From: Alphaproteobacteria bacterium
GTDB taxonomy: Bacteria; Pseudomonadota; Alphaproteobacteria; UBA3830
Direction: 5' to 3'
Length of the DNA stretch: 17,259 nucleotides
NCBI GenBank assembly: GCA_025998595.1
Contig: BNWE01000021.1
Location: 1 to 17,259, forward strand
The position numbers and the translations under genes were made by a program. Within the stretch, counting starts at the first letter, position 1. Every line of letters starts with the position of its first letter. Below, piece by piece: positions 1 to 7,549 of the stretch. The notes below the pieces were generated by a model. It saw nothing but the letters and a program-made list of their open reading frames with translations, had not been told where the DNA came from and made no database searches.

Positions 1-75
1 TTTGTTGCATTCTTTGCTGACATTTCAGGCGATTCGCCTAAACCATCGCAAGACTTAAAACGCATTGTGGTGTAA
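1..75 (+). CDS. C-terminal end of an unidentified protein (5' end outside window)
   Basis: Frame 1 is open from the first base and ends with TAA at 73-75, giving 24 residues that end in ..SQDLKRIVV. I do not recognise the family from so short a tail. That the frame is real is supported by the hairpin with a T-run that starts six bases after the stop. The gene converges on the minus-strand glycine-rich gene whose stop is at 174. Confidence 0.5.
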   Translation, partial: FVAFFADISGDSPKPSQDLKRIVV

Positions 76-80
76 AAAAC

Positions 81-111
81 GTAGCAATCAATCGTTTTTT
101 GCTACTTTTTT
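81..111. terminator. Hairpin terminator, probably bidirectional
   Basis: GTAGCAA (81-87) pairs with TTGCTAC (99-105) around an 11-nt loop. It is followed by six T on the plus strand and preceded by an A-run (six T on the minus strand). It lies between two convergent genes ending at 75 and 174, so it can serve both. Confidence 0.7.
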
Positions 112-173
112 GTGCATTTTTATGACGTGCAAGCTCGTCGAACAAGCCTCCCAAACATTAACTAAACATATCT

Positions 174-2390
174 CTAAAATTTTATGAAACGCCCGTGACC
201 GTAGCCGCCGCCGTTTCCAGAAGCGGGTGGAGAATTGCTATAGTTACTGCCACCGCTGCCACCGTAAGAAGAAGGAATACCGTTGCCTCCACCCCAGCCG
301 CCGCCTCCACTCCAGCCGCCGCCTCCACTCCAGCCGCCGCCTCCACTCCAGCCGCCGCCTCCACCGCCGCCGTTGCCAGAAGCAGGTGGAGAATTGCTAT
401 AGTTACCACCGTTGCCTCTACCACCGCCGCCTGAAGCAGCTGGTTTCGGGGGGTATTTAGGTCCAGAGAATTGAGGGACAGGCAAAGAAGGTTCATATCC
501 AGCAACATTATTAGTAGCGTTTGGAGAATAAGTATTGTAACGTGTGACGTTCATATTGTTATACATATTTCGAAATGCGAATTGCAAATCATACAAATGG
601 AAAACATAGCTCTTTCCCAAAGCATCAACCTGAAAGCAGTCAATGGAACTGTATCTTGTTATCTTTTCTCCTCCACTCCCAGGCTTTCCCTTTATATCAA
701 ACACATTCTGTGTTTGCCATTTAGGATCGACATGGATATTTAATATGCCATTGTATGGGAGATTGTGACGATTAACTGACTCCTGTACACTATTTGATAC
801 TAAAACATGAAGCCTTGGAGTATTTTCGGCACTATTTTTTCCTAAATTACTATGACGCACACCATTATACAAATCGTAACATATTTCAGTGAAAAGATTT
901 CTAGATAGCACGTCTGCAACATTTTTATCTTCTCCAGGTATTCCATCACATATTACATCCTTCCCCTCTCCAACGCCGTAAATGTACCTTTTTTTCAACA
1001 AAGGATTGCATTCATTGAAATATGAACTTTTGTCATAGAAACAGACATTGGTTCCTTTCCAATAAATCATACAACGATTATAAAAATAATTCATATAAAA
1101 ATATTCTGCATCATTGTACAATTCATCCATTTTTTTAAAATACGTATCCTGATCTGTCTCGGCCCACGTGGTGTTGAGCTGTCCACGCTTATCATCAAAA
1201 GTGCCGTTAGGACATTTTTGCATGTTTCTTAATTTACCAATAAGATCATTATATATCTGCTCTGATGGCTTTTTCTCCCCCTCTTTAAAGGACAAGAAAT
1301 TGATATGCAAAAGAGTCTTATCTTCAGCAGGATTTGTCAGCGTATTATTCGGCATTATAGTTTTAACATAATCATCTGATACTGTAACTGATCTCGAAAA
1401 AAACATTTCATTAAACACAACAAGTTTCCAAGCATCATGTATTTCCCGGTTATTCTCGAATCCCTTGACGCCGCCAAAAATATGCAATATTTCATTTTCT
1501 CTTTCGTCCAAGAATTTTCCGATTTTTTGTTCAATATCGATATTGGGAGCGACGTAGCGAGCATCATAGTCATTGGAATAATAATTAGCAGGTGGACTTG
1601 TGCAGTCGCCTACAGGCCCAGCGTAATCCCAATTGTAGGGAACGTCGTTGGAAGCATTGTATTGAGCGCAAGAAGCGATGCTAGGAATATCGTAAGGAAA
1701 ACCGTTACCGCCAAAAATATTTACAGAAGCGAATCCTCCAGTGGATTGGTTCTTAGGAACGACGTAAGGAGCGATATTCGGATAGATTTGTTGTTTAGGA
1801 TCAAGCCTGAGTGGGACATGAGGAGTCTTCTTTTTGACTTTTTGGCCGTCAGCTTGGTAATGGGCAAAATATGAATAACCATCTCGGGGCAATATATGAG
1901 GAGATACTGTAGTTAAAATATCAGGAATCTTTTGGATCAAAAAAGCCCAATATCTGTCGTAATAACCTGATGAAGCGAATTTATTCTTGCGAATAAATTT
2001 TCCAGCAATAGAATCATCTTTTATATACATAAACTGTTGGTAGAATCTTTTTTCGTATACCTGTTTGAATAAAGCTAACATTTTTTGCTTTGCTATTTTA
2101 AGTCTTTTTGTTAATTCCTTGCGAACATCTGCCTTGCTATGTCCTGCCAAAAGCTTTGCACACGCAAATACCAGTTCAGCTTCATCGAAAAACAAAAGTT
2201 CTCTTACATTGTCACCTGTTCTGGTAACTGTAATTGCATAAAACGGTGCGTTACCGAGAAAAGCTCGTTCTAGCTCATCTGCTTGTGCACTTTTTAATTC
2301 CCTGGAACTACTTGAAGTGCCCCCGACTCTGTCGACATTACCTAATGCAACAACCAATGCACAGCTTGCGACAACAATAAATCGATCCAT
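174..2390 (-). CDS. Secreted protein of unknown function with glycine-rich, tandem-repeat C-terminus
   Basis: A 738-residue protein. The ATG at 2390 has AGGAG six bases upstream. A GTG three bases earlier (2393) is in frame but too close to that site. The N-terminus (MDRFIVVASCALVVALG) is a short charged stretch plus a hydrophobic core, consistent with Sec export; no clear AxA site is seen, and VASC could be a weak lipobox. The middle ~600 residues are rich in Tyr, Asn and Asp, contain scattered Cys, and match no family I know. The last ~80 residues are Gly-rich: GGGGWS units are repeated, flanked by two copies of NYSNSPPASGNGGG. Such tails occur in surface or matrix proteins, but this is only analogy. 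The gene follows the NMO-like gene by 130 nt and probably has its own promoter. Confidence 0.8.
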   Translation of the reverse strand: MDRFIVVASCALVVALGNVDRVGGTSSSSRELKSAQADELERAFLGNAPFYAITVTRTGDNVRELLFFDEAELVFACAKLLAGHSKADVRKELTKRLKIAKQKMLALFKQVYEKRFYQQFMYIKDDSIAGKFIRKNKFASSGYYDRYWAFLIQKIPDILTTVSPHILPRDGYSYFAHYQADGQKVKKKTPHVPLRLDPKQQIYPNIAPYVVPKNQSTGGFASVNIFGGNGFPYDIPSIASCAQYNASNDVPYNWDYAGPVGDCTSPPANYYSNDYDARYVAPNIDIEQKIGKFLDERENEILHIFGGVKGFENNREIHDAWKLVVFNEMFFSRSVTVSDDYVKTIMPNNTLTNPAEDKTLLHINFLSFKEGEKKPSEQIYNDLIGKLRNMQKCPNGTFDDKRGQLNTTWAETDQDTYFKKMDELYNDAEYFYMNYFYNRCMIYWKGTNVCFYDKSSYFNECNPLLKKRYIYGVGEGKDVICDGIPGEDKNVADVLSRNLFTEICYDLYNGVRHSNLGKNSAENTPRLHVLVSNSVQESVNRHNLPYNGILNIHVDPKWQTQNVFDIKGKPGSGGEKITRYSSIDCFQVDALGKSYVFHLYDLQFAFRNMYNNMNVTRYNTYSPNATNNVAGYEPSLPVPQFSGPKYPPKPAASGGGGRGNGGNYSNSPPASGNGGGGGGGWSGGGGWSGGGGWSGGGGWGGGNGIPSSYGGSGGSNYSNSPPASGNGGGYGHGRFIKF
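211..410. repeat. ~40-nt direct repeat flanking the 18-nt array
   Basis: Segments 211-251 and 371-410 are nearly identical (shared core aagcrggtggagaattgcta) and both encode NYSNSPPASGNGGG on the minus strand. With the array between them this makes a repeat-within-repeat C-terminus. Confidence 0.85.
286..372. repeat. 18-nt tandem repeat, ~4.8 copies, in the glycine-rich tail
   Basis: Units of 18 nt (cctccactccagccgccg) at 286-303, 304-321, 322-339 and 340-357 plus a 15-nt partial unit at 358-372. On the minus strand each unit encodes GGGGWS or a variant. The near-identity of units points to recent slippage or expansion, so the length may vary between strains or cells. Confidence 0.9.
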
Positions 2391-2522
2391 CACATTCTCC
2401 TAAACCTATACTTTTATGCTATCGACAATTTATGAACAAATTATTGATAAAACTAAAAAACATCATTTTTGAATTTTATGAGTTTTTCGATTTTTGCGCT
2501 CTACTCCTGTATGGTGCGCAAT

Positions 2523-3941
2523 TTAATATCCACTGACTATACGATCGATCAGTTGCTTTGTGGTGGGGATGAAGTTGTTCTCATAAAACGGATCTTCCGC
2601 AAATCTATAGGCCAGATGTCCGGCAAACATAAGATTTTCTTCCGGATCGCCGTCGTGCGCAACGCTTTGCAGCGTTTTTTGTATGCAGAAGCTTCTTGGA
2701 TCAGGAATCTTACCTGTTGTTCCATGTTGCTGACACCAGCTGCTAAATCTACACATACTGAGACAACCACAGCAGTTTTTTTGATCTTCTAGGATCTGCT
2801 TTTCCTGCTCCGGAGTCACAAATACGACTGTGTTGTCGGGAGTTCGCATTGCCTTCGAGTATCCATCATTGATCCAGGCTTCTATATCTGCTTTCCGGGA
2901 TTCGTCTAAAAAAAACTCCAGGGAAAACACTCGAACAGCAAGAGATGAATCCTCGACGATGTTCGCCTGCCTTTCATGTCTTTTCAGCATATCACTGAGC
3001 ATTCTTGTGTTTACGGCGGACGAATAAAATCCAGTTGGACTCAACTGCGTCAATCGAACATCGCCCCTTTTCAGCGACATTAGCTTTGGTTGCCATGATT
3101 TTACCACCGGACACTCGGTCGTCATCATGGAGCGTGTTCCAAATTGAAATGCGACCAATCCCAGCTCTTTATTGTCGATGTAGTCGCTCCACTCGGAAAG
3201 CCACCACACTCCGCCGGCTATGATTATTGGAATATGCTGTAGGTTGAACTCGTTCATGGTACGTCGCAACGCAACTAGCCTCAAATACGGATTTGACGGC
3301 TTCAGTGGATTCTCGGCATTCGATAGTCCATTGTGTCCTCCGGCCAGCCATGGATCTTCATAGACAACTCCTCCTAGAAAGTCCTGATGTTTTTTGAATG
3401 ATCTACGAAACAGAGCCGAAAACGCTCTTGCAGATGAAACTATGGGATAATAGTAAACGCCAAACCTAGATGCCAGTTCCGCCAAAGCATAGGGCATTCC
3501 AGCGCCACAAACTACACCGTGTATGCAATCTTTGGCTTCTACAAGAACTCGCTCTAATATTTCTTCTGAGGCGCCCATTTCCCAGAGGGCGTTCATGTGA
3601 ATACGTCCGCTGCCGTTGGAAACTTCGCGGGCAATTCTCGCCTGCGCGATGGCTCCTGACACGGCATATTCTATCATTTCTCTTCGTCTATCAGTTCTGG
3701 ATTTTGCGTGATATATCAGCGGAATAATGTTTCCATTCTCGTCATATGAATCTGCATTTACTGCGGAAAAAGTTCCGACACAACCGGCAGCTGCCCATTC
3801 GCCACTGGTGTAGCCATTGGAAACGGAAACCCCCTTACCTCCCTCTACCAGAGGTAGAACTTCAACTCCAGAAATTTTTTGCAATCCAAGATGCACGCTA
3901 ACTCCCATAAACAATATGCTGTTTGGACTACTGCTCTGCAT
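2523..3941 (-). CDS. Nitronate monooxygenase / 2-nitropropane dioxygenase family flavoprotein
   Basis: A 472-residue protein of the FMN-dependent NMO/NPD TIM-barrel family (the family that also contains FabK). What I see: EGGKGVSVSNG near residue 33, CGAGMPYALAELASRFGVYYYPIVSSARA in the middle, GGHNGLSNAENP, and the phosphate-binding-like HIPIIIAGGVW followed by GLVAFQFGTR. Known members oxidise alkyl nitronates or act as related flavin oxidoreductases; the substrate here is not evident. The C-terminal ~100 residues are an extra region with a Cys cluster (KNCCGCLSMCRFSSWC) that could bind metal. The ATG at 3941 has no Shine-Dalgarno: the preceding sequence is pyrimidine-rich. An internal ATG 11 codons later lacks one too, so the start is uncertain. 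The gene stands alone, with 446 nt of non-coding sequence upstream. Confidence 0.82.
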   Translation of the reverse strand: MQSSSPNSILFMGVSVHLGLQKISGVEVLPLVEGGKGVSVSNGYTSGEWAAAGCVGTFSAVNADSYDENGNIIPLIYHAKSRTDRRREMIEYAVSGAIAQARIAREVSNGSGRIHMNALWEMGASEEILERVLVEAKDCIHGVVCGAGMPYALAELASRFGVYYYPIVSSARAFSALFRRSFKKHQDFLGGVVYEDPWLAGGHNGLSNAENPLKPSNPYLRLVALRRTMNEFNLQHIPIIIAGGVWWLSEWSDYIDNKELGLVAFQFGTRSMMTTECPVVKSWQPKLMSLKRGDVRLTQLSPTGFYSSAVNTRMLSDMLKRHERQANIVEDSSLAVRVFSLEFFLDESRKADIEAWINDGYSKAMRTPDNTVVFVTPEQEKQILEDQKNCCGCLSMCRFSSWCQQHGTTGKIPDPRSFCIQKTLQSVAHDGDPEENLMFAGHLAYRFAEDPFYENNFIPTTKQLIDRIVSGY

Positions 3942-4387
3942 TCAGAAGGAGAAAAGATTACAGGCAGTAGTCCTCGGACAATAGGTCCGCCGATGATAAT
4001 AGTACACCAATCACCAGATGTAAACTTTTATTGTGAAACTTGATCGTGAGCAGGAGCATTTAATTCATGGAATAGTTCGTGTGAATCGTACAGGTTGTAA
4101 TAAACAGAGGTTTTATGGCAAAATCAGAAGAAATATTTTGGAGAGTTTTTGGGCAAATACAATAGGGCAAATTTTATAATGTAGCCCAAAAGCTCCATCA
4201 AAAGATAAAGAAAACGAGAAGCTCTGAAATTACCGTCATCCAGAGGAGCGTAGCGATGTAGGGTTCAGTAGCTCCAAAAGAAGCGCTCACGACGACGCTG
4301 AATTTCTAAGAAATAGCCTTTGCCTAGCGAAGAGATGCCATCCAATATCAAGATGCCTCTCTCTGTTGAATATACGGCTACAAATGT
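3942..4387. other. 446-nt intergenic stretch
   Basis: No convincing gene. It contains a short perfect hairpin CGGAC-aatag-GTCCG (3975-3989) just upstream of the NMO-like gene, and one arm of the dispersed repeat at 4235-4268. The rest is AT-rich and must hold the promoter of the NMO-like gene (minus strand) and the 3' flank of the hydrolase gene. I could not place -35/-10 boxes with confidence. Confidence 0.6.
4235..4268 (+). repeat. Dispersed ~34-bp repeat, copy 1
   Basis: It contains TCATCCAGAGGAGCGTAGCG followed by atgtagggttc. It matches the reverse complement of 6286-6320 with two one-base gaps and a few mismatches. The two inverted copies bracket the hydrolase pair. Repeats of this general form (CATCC..GAGGA..GCGTAGCGACGTAGGG) are familiar intergenic repeats in some intracellular bacteria. 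Confidence 0.75.
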
Positions 4388-5425
4388 CTATTCTTTCGCC
4401 CAGATCTTATCAATGAATGCTGATGTTTCGTTCCTCAACACATTTATAGCTTCTTCGTCGAATTCCTTCAGATAACTCATGAAACCATGAACCGTACCTT
4501 TAGGTGTGACCATATTGGTTTCGATTCCAGCCGTCTTCAGTTTCTCATAAAGCAATATTTGTCCATCCAAAAGAACATCACATTCTGCAGCAATAAACAT
4601 TGTTGGCGGAAATACAGTCACATCCTCTTGTAAAACAGGAGAGACTAGAGGATTTGTTTTCTGCTCATCACCAGCATATTGCTTATAATAAAATTTCGTG
4701 CCGTCTTTAGGTAATGCCACCATGTTTCCATATGCCTCAAATGACTTTGATTCACAATCACTTGGTAAGGCGGCATACAAAAGGATCTGGGCATATGGCT
4801 TCTTTTGCTTTTCTCTGCTGATTTTTATACACAGAGCCGCAGATAAATTACCTCCCGCGCTATCTCCCGAGAGAACAATTTCTGCGTTTGGATAGTTTTT
4901 GACGATCCAGGAGTAAACACAAGAAACATCATTGAGCGGAGTTGGAAATGGATGTTCCGGAGCAAGCCTATAATCTACTGATATAACCATTACTCCAAGT
5001 ATATTTGCAATTTTGCGACAAAGAGGATCGTGTGTTTCTAGATTTCCCTGAGTCCAGCCACCACCATGAACATACATCACAATGAAATTTCTATTGGAAC
5101 TCTTTAATGGCGCGTATGTTCTTATGGGAATCTGATAATTATCAGGTGCTTTAACAATTGAATCCTTTATTTCCTTTACATCGTCCTTGCTTCCTGCATG
5201 AGCCAAGAAAAAATTGTTAGATGCTTCCCTTTTTCGCTGCGGCGTAAGATTTGTTAGATCTTTTAATAACTCCGATACTACAGCCAATAAATCATTCAAA
5301 ATAATATTGGATTTTTCCGAAGGTACTGCGGTGTATTTACTTTCTAACACGGTATTGTACCCATTCTCTTGCTCCAGACAAGACGTTAGCAAACATAACA
5401 TAAATAATAAGACTCTCGTTGCCAT
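4388..5425 (-). CDS. Lipoprotein alpha/beta hydrolase of the hormone-sensitive lipase (Abhydrolase_3) type
   Basis: A 345-residue esterase/lipase-like protein. The ATG at 5425 is chosen because GGAG lies six bases upstream; the longer frame from 5437 has no ribosome-binding site. MATRVLLFMLCLLTSC is a lipoprotein signal peptide with lipobox LTSC, so the mature protein should start at the lipidated Cys. The hydrolase features are all present in order: oxyanion-hole HGGGW, DYRLAPEHPFP, nucleophile elbow GDSAGGN (Ser), acidic residue in ECDVLLDGQ, and His in TVHGF. The family cleaves short-chain or lipid esters; the substrate is unknown. Between lipobox and catalytic domain lies a ~75-residue variable spacer. 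The 120 nt upstream hold a 71-bp inverted-repeat element and then a decayed paralog. Confidence 0.88.
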   Translation of the reverse strand: MATRVLLFMLCLLTSCLEQENGYNTVLESKYTAVPSEKSNIILNDLLAVVSELLKDLTNLTPQRKREASNNFFLAHAGSKDDVKEIKDSIVKAPDNYQIPIRTYAPLKSSNRNFIVMYVHGGGWTQGNLETHDPLCRKIANILGVMVISVDYRLAPEHPFPTPLNDVSCVYSWIVKNYPNAEIVLSGDSAGGNLSAALCIKISREKQKKPYAQILLYAALPSDCESKSFEAYGNMVALPKDGTKFYYKQYAGDEQKTNPLVSPVLQEDVTVFPPTMFIAAECDVLLDGQILLYEKLKTAGIETNMVTPKGTVHGFMSYLKEFDEEAINVLRNETSAFIDKIWAKE

Positions 5426-5444
5426 TTGCTTCTCCATACTTATT

Positions 5445-5515
5445 TAGACCTGTTGCAAAAACCTTTTGGAAGTCCTGATAATCAGAACCAGAGATCAACT
5501 TTTGCAACGAATCTA
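5445..5515. repeat. 71-bp inverted-repeat element between the two hydrolase genes
   Basis: TAGACCTGTTGCAAAA (5445-5460) and TTTTGCAACGAATCTA (5500-5515) are inverted copies with 3 mismatches in 16. The interior has the small palindrome CTGATAATCAG (5475-5485). It resembles a miniature element or insertion-sequence remnant; no transposase is present. Just beyond it is a 9-bp tandem repeat GTATCATAT (5535-5552). Confidence 0.6.
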
Positions 5516-5557
5516 TTGCATATACATGATTTACGTATCATATGTATCATATGTATA

Positions 5558-6205
5558 TCACATTTGTGGAGTCGATGATAAATCATTTTCGTCGTTCTCT
5601 CCAGAAATAACGATTTTCATCGTCGGAAAACTCTTGGAGAGCCAGGAGAAAACACTGGCAACATCGTCGTTAAGCGTAGTAGCCAAAGGATGATCTTTAG
5701 TATATTCTTGCCTACAATCTGCGTACACAACGGTAGCTCCCAATGTATTTGCAATTTTACGGCAAATAGGATCGTGTACTTCTATATTTCCCTTAGTTCT
5801 GCCTCTATCGCGAACATACATCACAATAAAATTCTTATCAGAATTCTTTAATGGCGTATATGTTCTTATGGGAATTTGATAATTATCTGGCGCTTTTACG
5901 GTCGAATCTTTTACTTCCTTCACATCGTCCGTTAGGTCATCCTTAGTTCCACCATCAGCTGAGAAAAGTTTGTTAGATTTTTCTATCTTCTGCTGAAGCA
6001 TAACACTGTCTAGATCTTTTAACACTCCAGCTTTCACCACTAAATCATTCGAAATGATATTCGATTTTTCCGAAAGTACTGCAGCGCTTTTATTTTCTTG
6101 CTCCAAAGGCGCCACAGTATTTTTACCTTCTAATGCCGTATTGCTTTTTTTTTCCTGTTCCGAACAGGCTGTTAATAGACAAAGCATAAATAATAAAACT
6201 CTCAT
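5558..6205 (-). pseudogene. Decayed paralog of the adjacent lipoprotein hydrolase
   Basis: A 215-residue frame starting at the ATG at 6205, with AGGAG seven bases upstream (the longer frame from 6247 has no such site). The N-terminus MRVLLFMLCLLTACSEQE is a lipoprotein signal almost identical to that of the neighbour, and KAPDNYQIPIRTY.PLK is shared. It ends where the catalytic Ser should be: GDSAGG is replaced by GENDEND and the frame stops soon after. HGGGW has become RDRGR. The C-terminal half with Asp and His is missing, so it cannot be an active esterase of this type. It could survive as a small surface lipoprotein, since signal and ribosome site are intact. Most likely it arose by tandem duplication followed by a 3' deletion. 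Confidence 0.75.
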
Positions 6206-6285
6206 TGTTGTTCTCCTCTCTACTTTATTGTATACGCACCATCGCATATATACTCCTTCTCAATAAGAATATGGATTTTGTTCTT

Positions 6286-6320
6286 CTGGATCCCTACGTC
6301 GCTACGCATCCTCTGGATGA
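6286..6320 (-). repeat. Dispersed ~34-bp repeat, copy 2 (inverted)
   Basis: The plus strand reads ctggatccctacgtcgctac then gcatcctctggatga, which is the inverted counterpart of 4235-4268. Together with copy 1 it flanks the duplicated hydrolase genes. Confidence 0.75.
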
Positions 6321-6346
6321 GTGGTTGCACTACTGGCGTTTACCGA

Positions 6347-6372
6347 ATAACGCATGTGCTGCAAGCACCGTA
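6347..6372 (-). repeat. Intergenic copy of the GTGC-TTGCA-GCAC hairpin element
   Basis: The perfect hairpin GTGCTGCAAGCAC is at 6356-6368. Read on the minus strand, CGGTGCTTGCAGCACATGCG aligns with ileS insert 1 (CGGTGCTTGCAGCACACGCA on the plus strand at 16263-16282) at 18 of 20 positions. So this element is not restricted to coding sequence. Confidence 0.7.
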
Positions 6373-6632
6373 GGAGCCAGGAAAAAGAGAATCTAACTTC
6401 TCAAGTCGAATGTGTATATCATAGGAATCATGGCATAAAAAAGTTAACAAAAAGTTTATTTTTATCGGATCTGCCAATTTGTTTTGCATTGATGATATGT
6501 TTTTCGTCATAGCCAATGGAATTTGCATGAATTGCTTCCAATTGTATGTAATCTTCTGTATGTAATCTTCAATTTACGTTTTGGCGTCTGTTTTGGGATA
6601 TTTGCTGTCTCTCTTTTGCTGATAACCTTTTT

Positions 6633-6688
6633 GCAGGCGGCGAGTGTACCTTGCCTCGGGACTTTCTTTGTGAAGACATGAATTCACG
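6633..6688 (-). pseudogene. Decayed fragment of the rlmN 3' end (distal copy)
   Basis: The plus strand gcaggcggcgagt followed by a gapped match through aattcac aligns with the intact rlmN tail at 9176-9230. On the minus strand one frame still reads ..TLAAC, like DILAACGQL of RlmN. It is more diverged than the second fragment at 7550 and is too short to function. Confidence 0.55.
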
Positions 6689-6769
6689 CTGACAAACATC
6701 CCCTATGACGGATGGGGACACAACAAAAAAATATTCGCATATGTTTTTTGTATTTCTTGACTATTTTTT

Positions 6770-6831
6770 AACAAAAGTCTGCTTTAATAGTTATTGTGAT
6801 CTAGTAAGATTTTTTATGATTATGGAGAATT
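6770..6831 (+). promoter_or_regulatory. Upstream block conserved between the Hcp-like gene and the secreted-protein gene
   Basis: This block, containing taatagttattgtgatctag, aligns with 7686-7750 (taatggttattgtgatttag) over about 60 bases. A TTGACT box lies at 6757-6762 but no clear -10 at standard spacing. GGAG at 6824-6827 serves the ATG at 6835. Conservation of a non-coding block in front of two unrelated genes suggests a shared promoter or leader. Confidence 0.55.
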
Positions 6832-6834
6832 TCG

Positions 6835-7425
6835 ATGTGGGATGCTGTTACGCCGCAACGTGCAGATGCTGCTAGTACATCGCAACGTATAGAGGCAGCT
6901 GTTTCGCCGCAATACATAATAGTATGTAAAGATTTCTTCATGAGCGAGATTGACGGAGAAGGTGATACAGTCAACGGCGATCAAAACGAGTTTAGCAAAA
7001 ATTCCACGCCGTGTTTGTCATTCGATGTTGGATCGTCGAGACTTATAACCAATAACAGTACTGGTGAAATAAATGGAGACGGTAGAATTGTTTGCGATGA
7101 TCCAACAGTATGCATGAGGTACGGATCATGGGCGCCAAAATTACAAACCGCTCTATATGAAGGGACTATGATTTCAGCCATCGGCATAAGACGCTTTAGT
7201 TGCATTCAAGGAGTTAAAGTTATCGTACAATCGCTAGATTACGAGCTCTGCTGCATAAAGACATATCGACAGCAGGATGATACAATTATGTTTTCGTTCA
7301 GCGCTTTGATCACACAGGATGTAACTACCCTAATCGATCCATCAGGCCAAAAGGTTGGAAATGTTGGCTCGAGGTTTAATTATAGAACTGTGGCATCCCA
7401 AGCGATAGCTTCTGTTAAAAAGTAG
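6835..7425 (+). CDS. Hcp-like protein (type VI secretion tube/effector family)
   Basis: A 196-residue protein with no signal peptide; GGAG lies seven bases before the ATG. From residue ~30 the layout follows Hcp (TssD): FFMSEIDGEGD as the first strand, then LSFDVGSSRLITNNSTGEINGDGRIV matching the serine/glycine loop, then RYGSWAPKLQTALYEGTMISAIGIRRF matching the Hcp 'KSTPNLMMACSSGKHYPQAKL' region, a long beta stretch ending in MFSFSALI, and a tail GNVGSRFNYRTV. Hcp forms hexameric rings that stack into the T6SS inner tube or carry effectors. The match is by eye, not by search. The N-terminal ~28 residues are an extra piece built from a 9-residue repeat. No other T6SS gene is in the window, so this is an orphan paralog here. 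It shares an upstream block with the next gene. Confidence 0.65.
   Translation: MWDAVTPQRADAASTSQRIEAAVSPQYIIVCKDFFMSEIDGEGDTVNGDQNEFSKNSTPCLSFDVGSSRLITNNSTGEINGDGRIVCDDPTVCMRYGSWAPKLQTALYEGTMISAIGIRRFSCIQGVKVIVQSLDYELCCIKTYRQQDDTIMFSFSALITQDVTTLIDPSGQKVGNVGSRFNYRTVASQAIASVKK
6850..6903 (+). repeat. 27-nt tandem repeat in the N-terminus of the Hcp-like gene
   Basis: Units 6850-6876 and 6877-6903 encode TPQRADAAS and TSQRIEAAV, and a partial third unit reads SPQ. It sits before the Hcp-like domain. Confidence 0.7.
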
Positions 7426-7449
7426 GCGTGTTTATCCGTCATTTCACAA

Positions 7450-7491
7450 ATGAAGTGCATAATTTTCGTTATGAAGCATGAGATTTTCGTT
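7450..7491 (+). repeat. 21-nt imperfect tandem duplication
   Basis: atgaagtgcataattttcgt(t) at 7450-7470 is followed directly by atgaagcatgagattttcgt(t) at 7471-7491. No function is evident. Confidence 0.7.
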
Positions 7492-7549
7492 AGATACACA
7501 AAAGTCTCAATTTATTCCCTTAAAAATATTGGCTGTCAAATCAGAAAGG

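Larger units (their letters stand above)
6206..6834. other. 629-nt intergenic stretch with repeat debris
   Basis: Contents in order: promoter area of the minus-strand lipoprotein pseudogene, dispersed-repeat copy 2 (6286-6320), a hairpin of the GTGC-TTGCA-GCAC family (6356-6368), a decayed rlmN 3' fragment (6633-6688), and the upstream region of the Hcp-like gene. The small frames here look spurious. Confidence 0.6.

Noticed and set aside
286..372. Possible CRISPR-like array
   Set aside because: Units of 18 nt are contiguous with no spacers and encode GGGGWS; this is a coding tandem repeat.
182..508. Long frames on both strands over the glycine-rich repeat (poly-Ala/Val products)
   Set aside because: They are by-products of the GC-rich 18-nt tandem repeat; the minus-strand frame with signal peptide and ribosome site is the real gene.
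1549..1572. gacgtagcga..gcatcat resembling the dispersed repeat
   Set aside because: Only a short partial match inside a continuous coding frame; judged coincidental.
6340..6528. 62-codon minus-strand frame in the intergenic stretch
   Set aside because: It overlaps a hairpin element, has no ribosome site and no recognisable features.
6693..6720. CATCC..GGATG inverted repeat as a terminator
   Set aside because: The stem is only five pairs, there is no T-run on the plus strand, and no gene ends just upstream.
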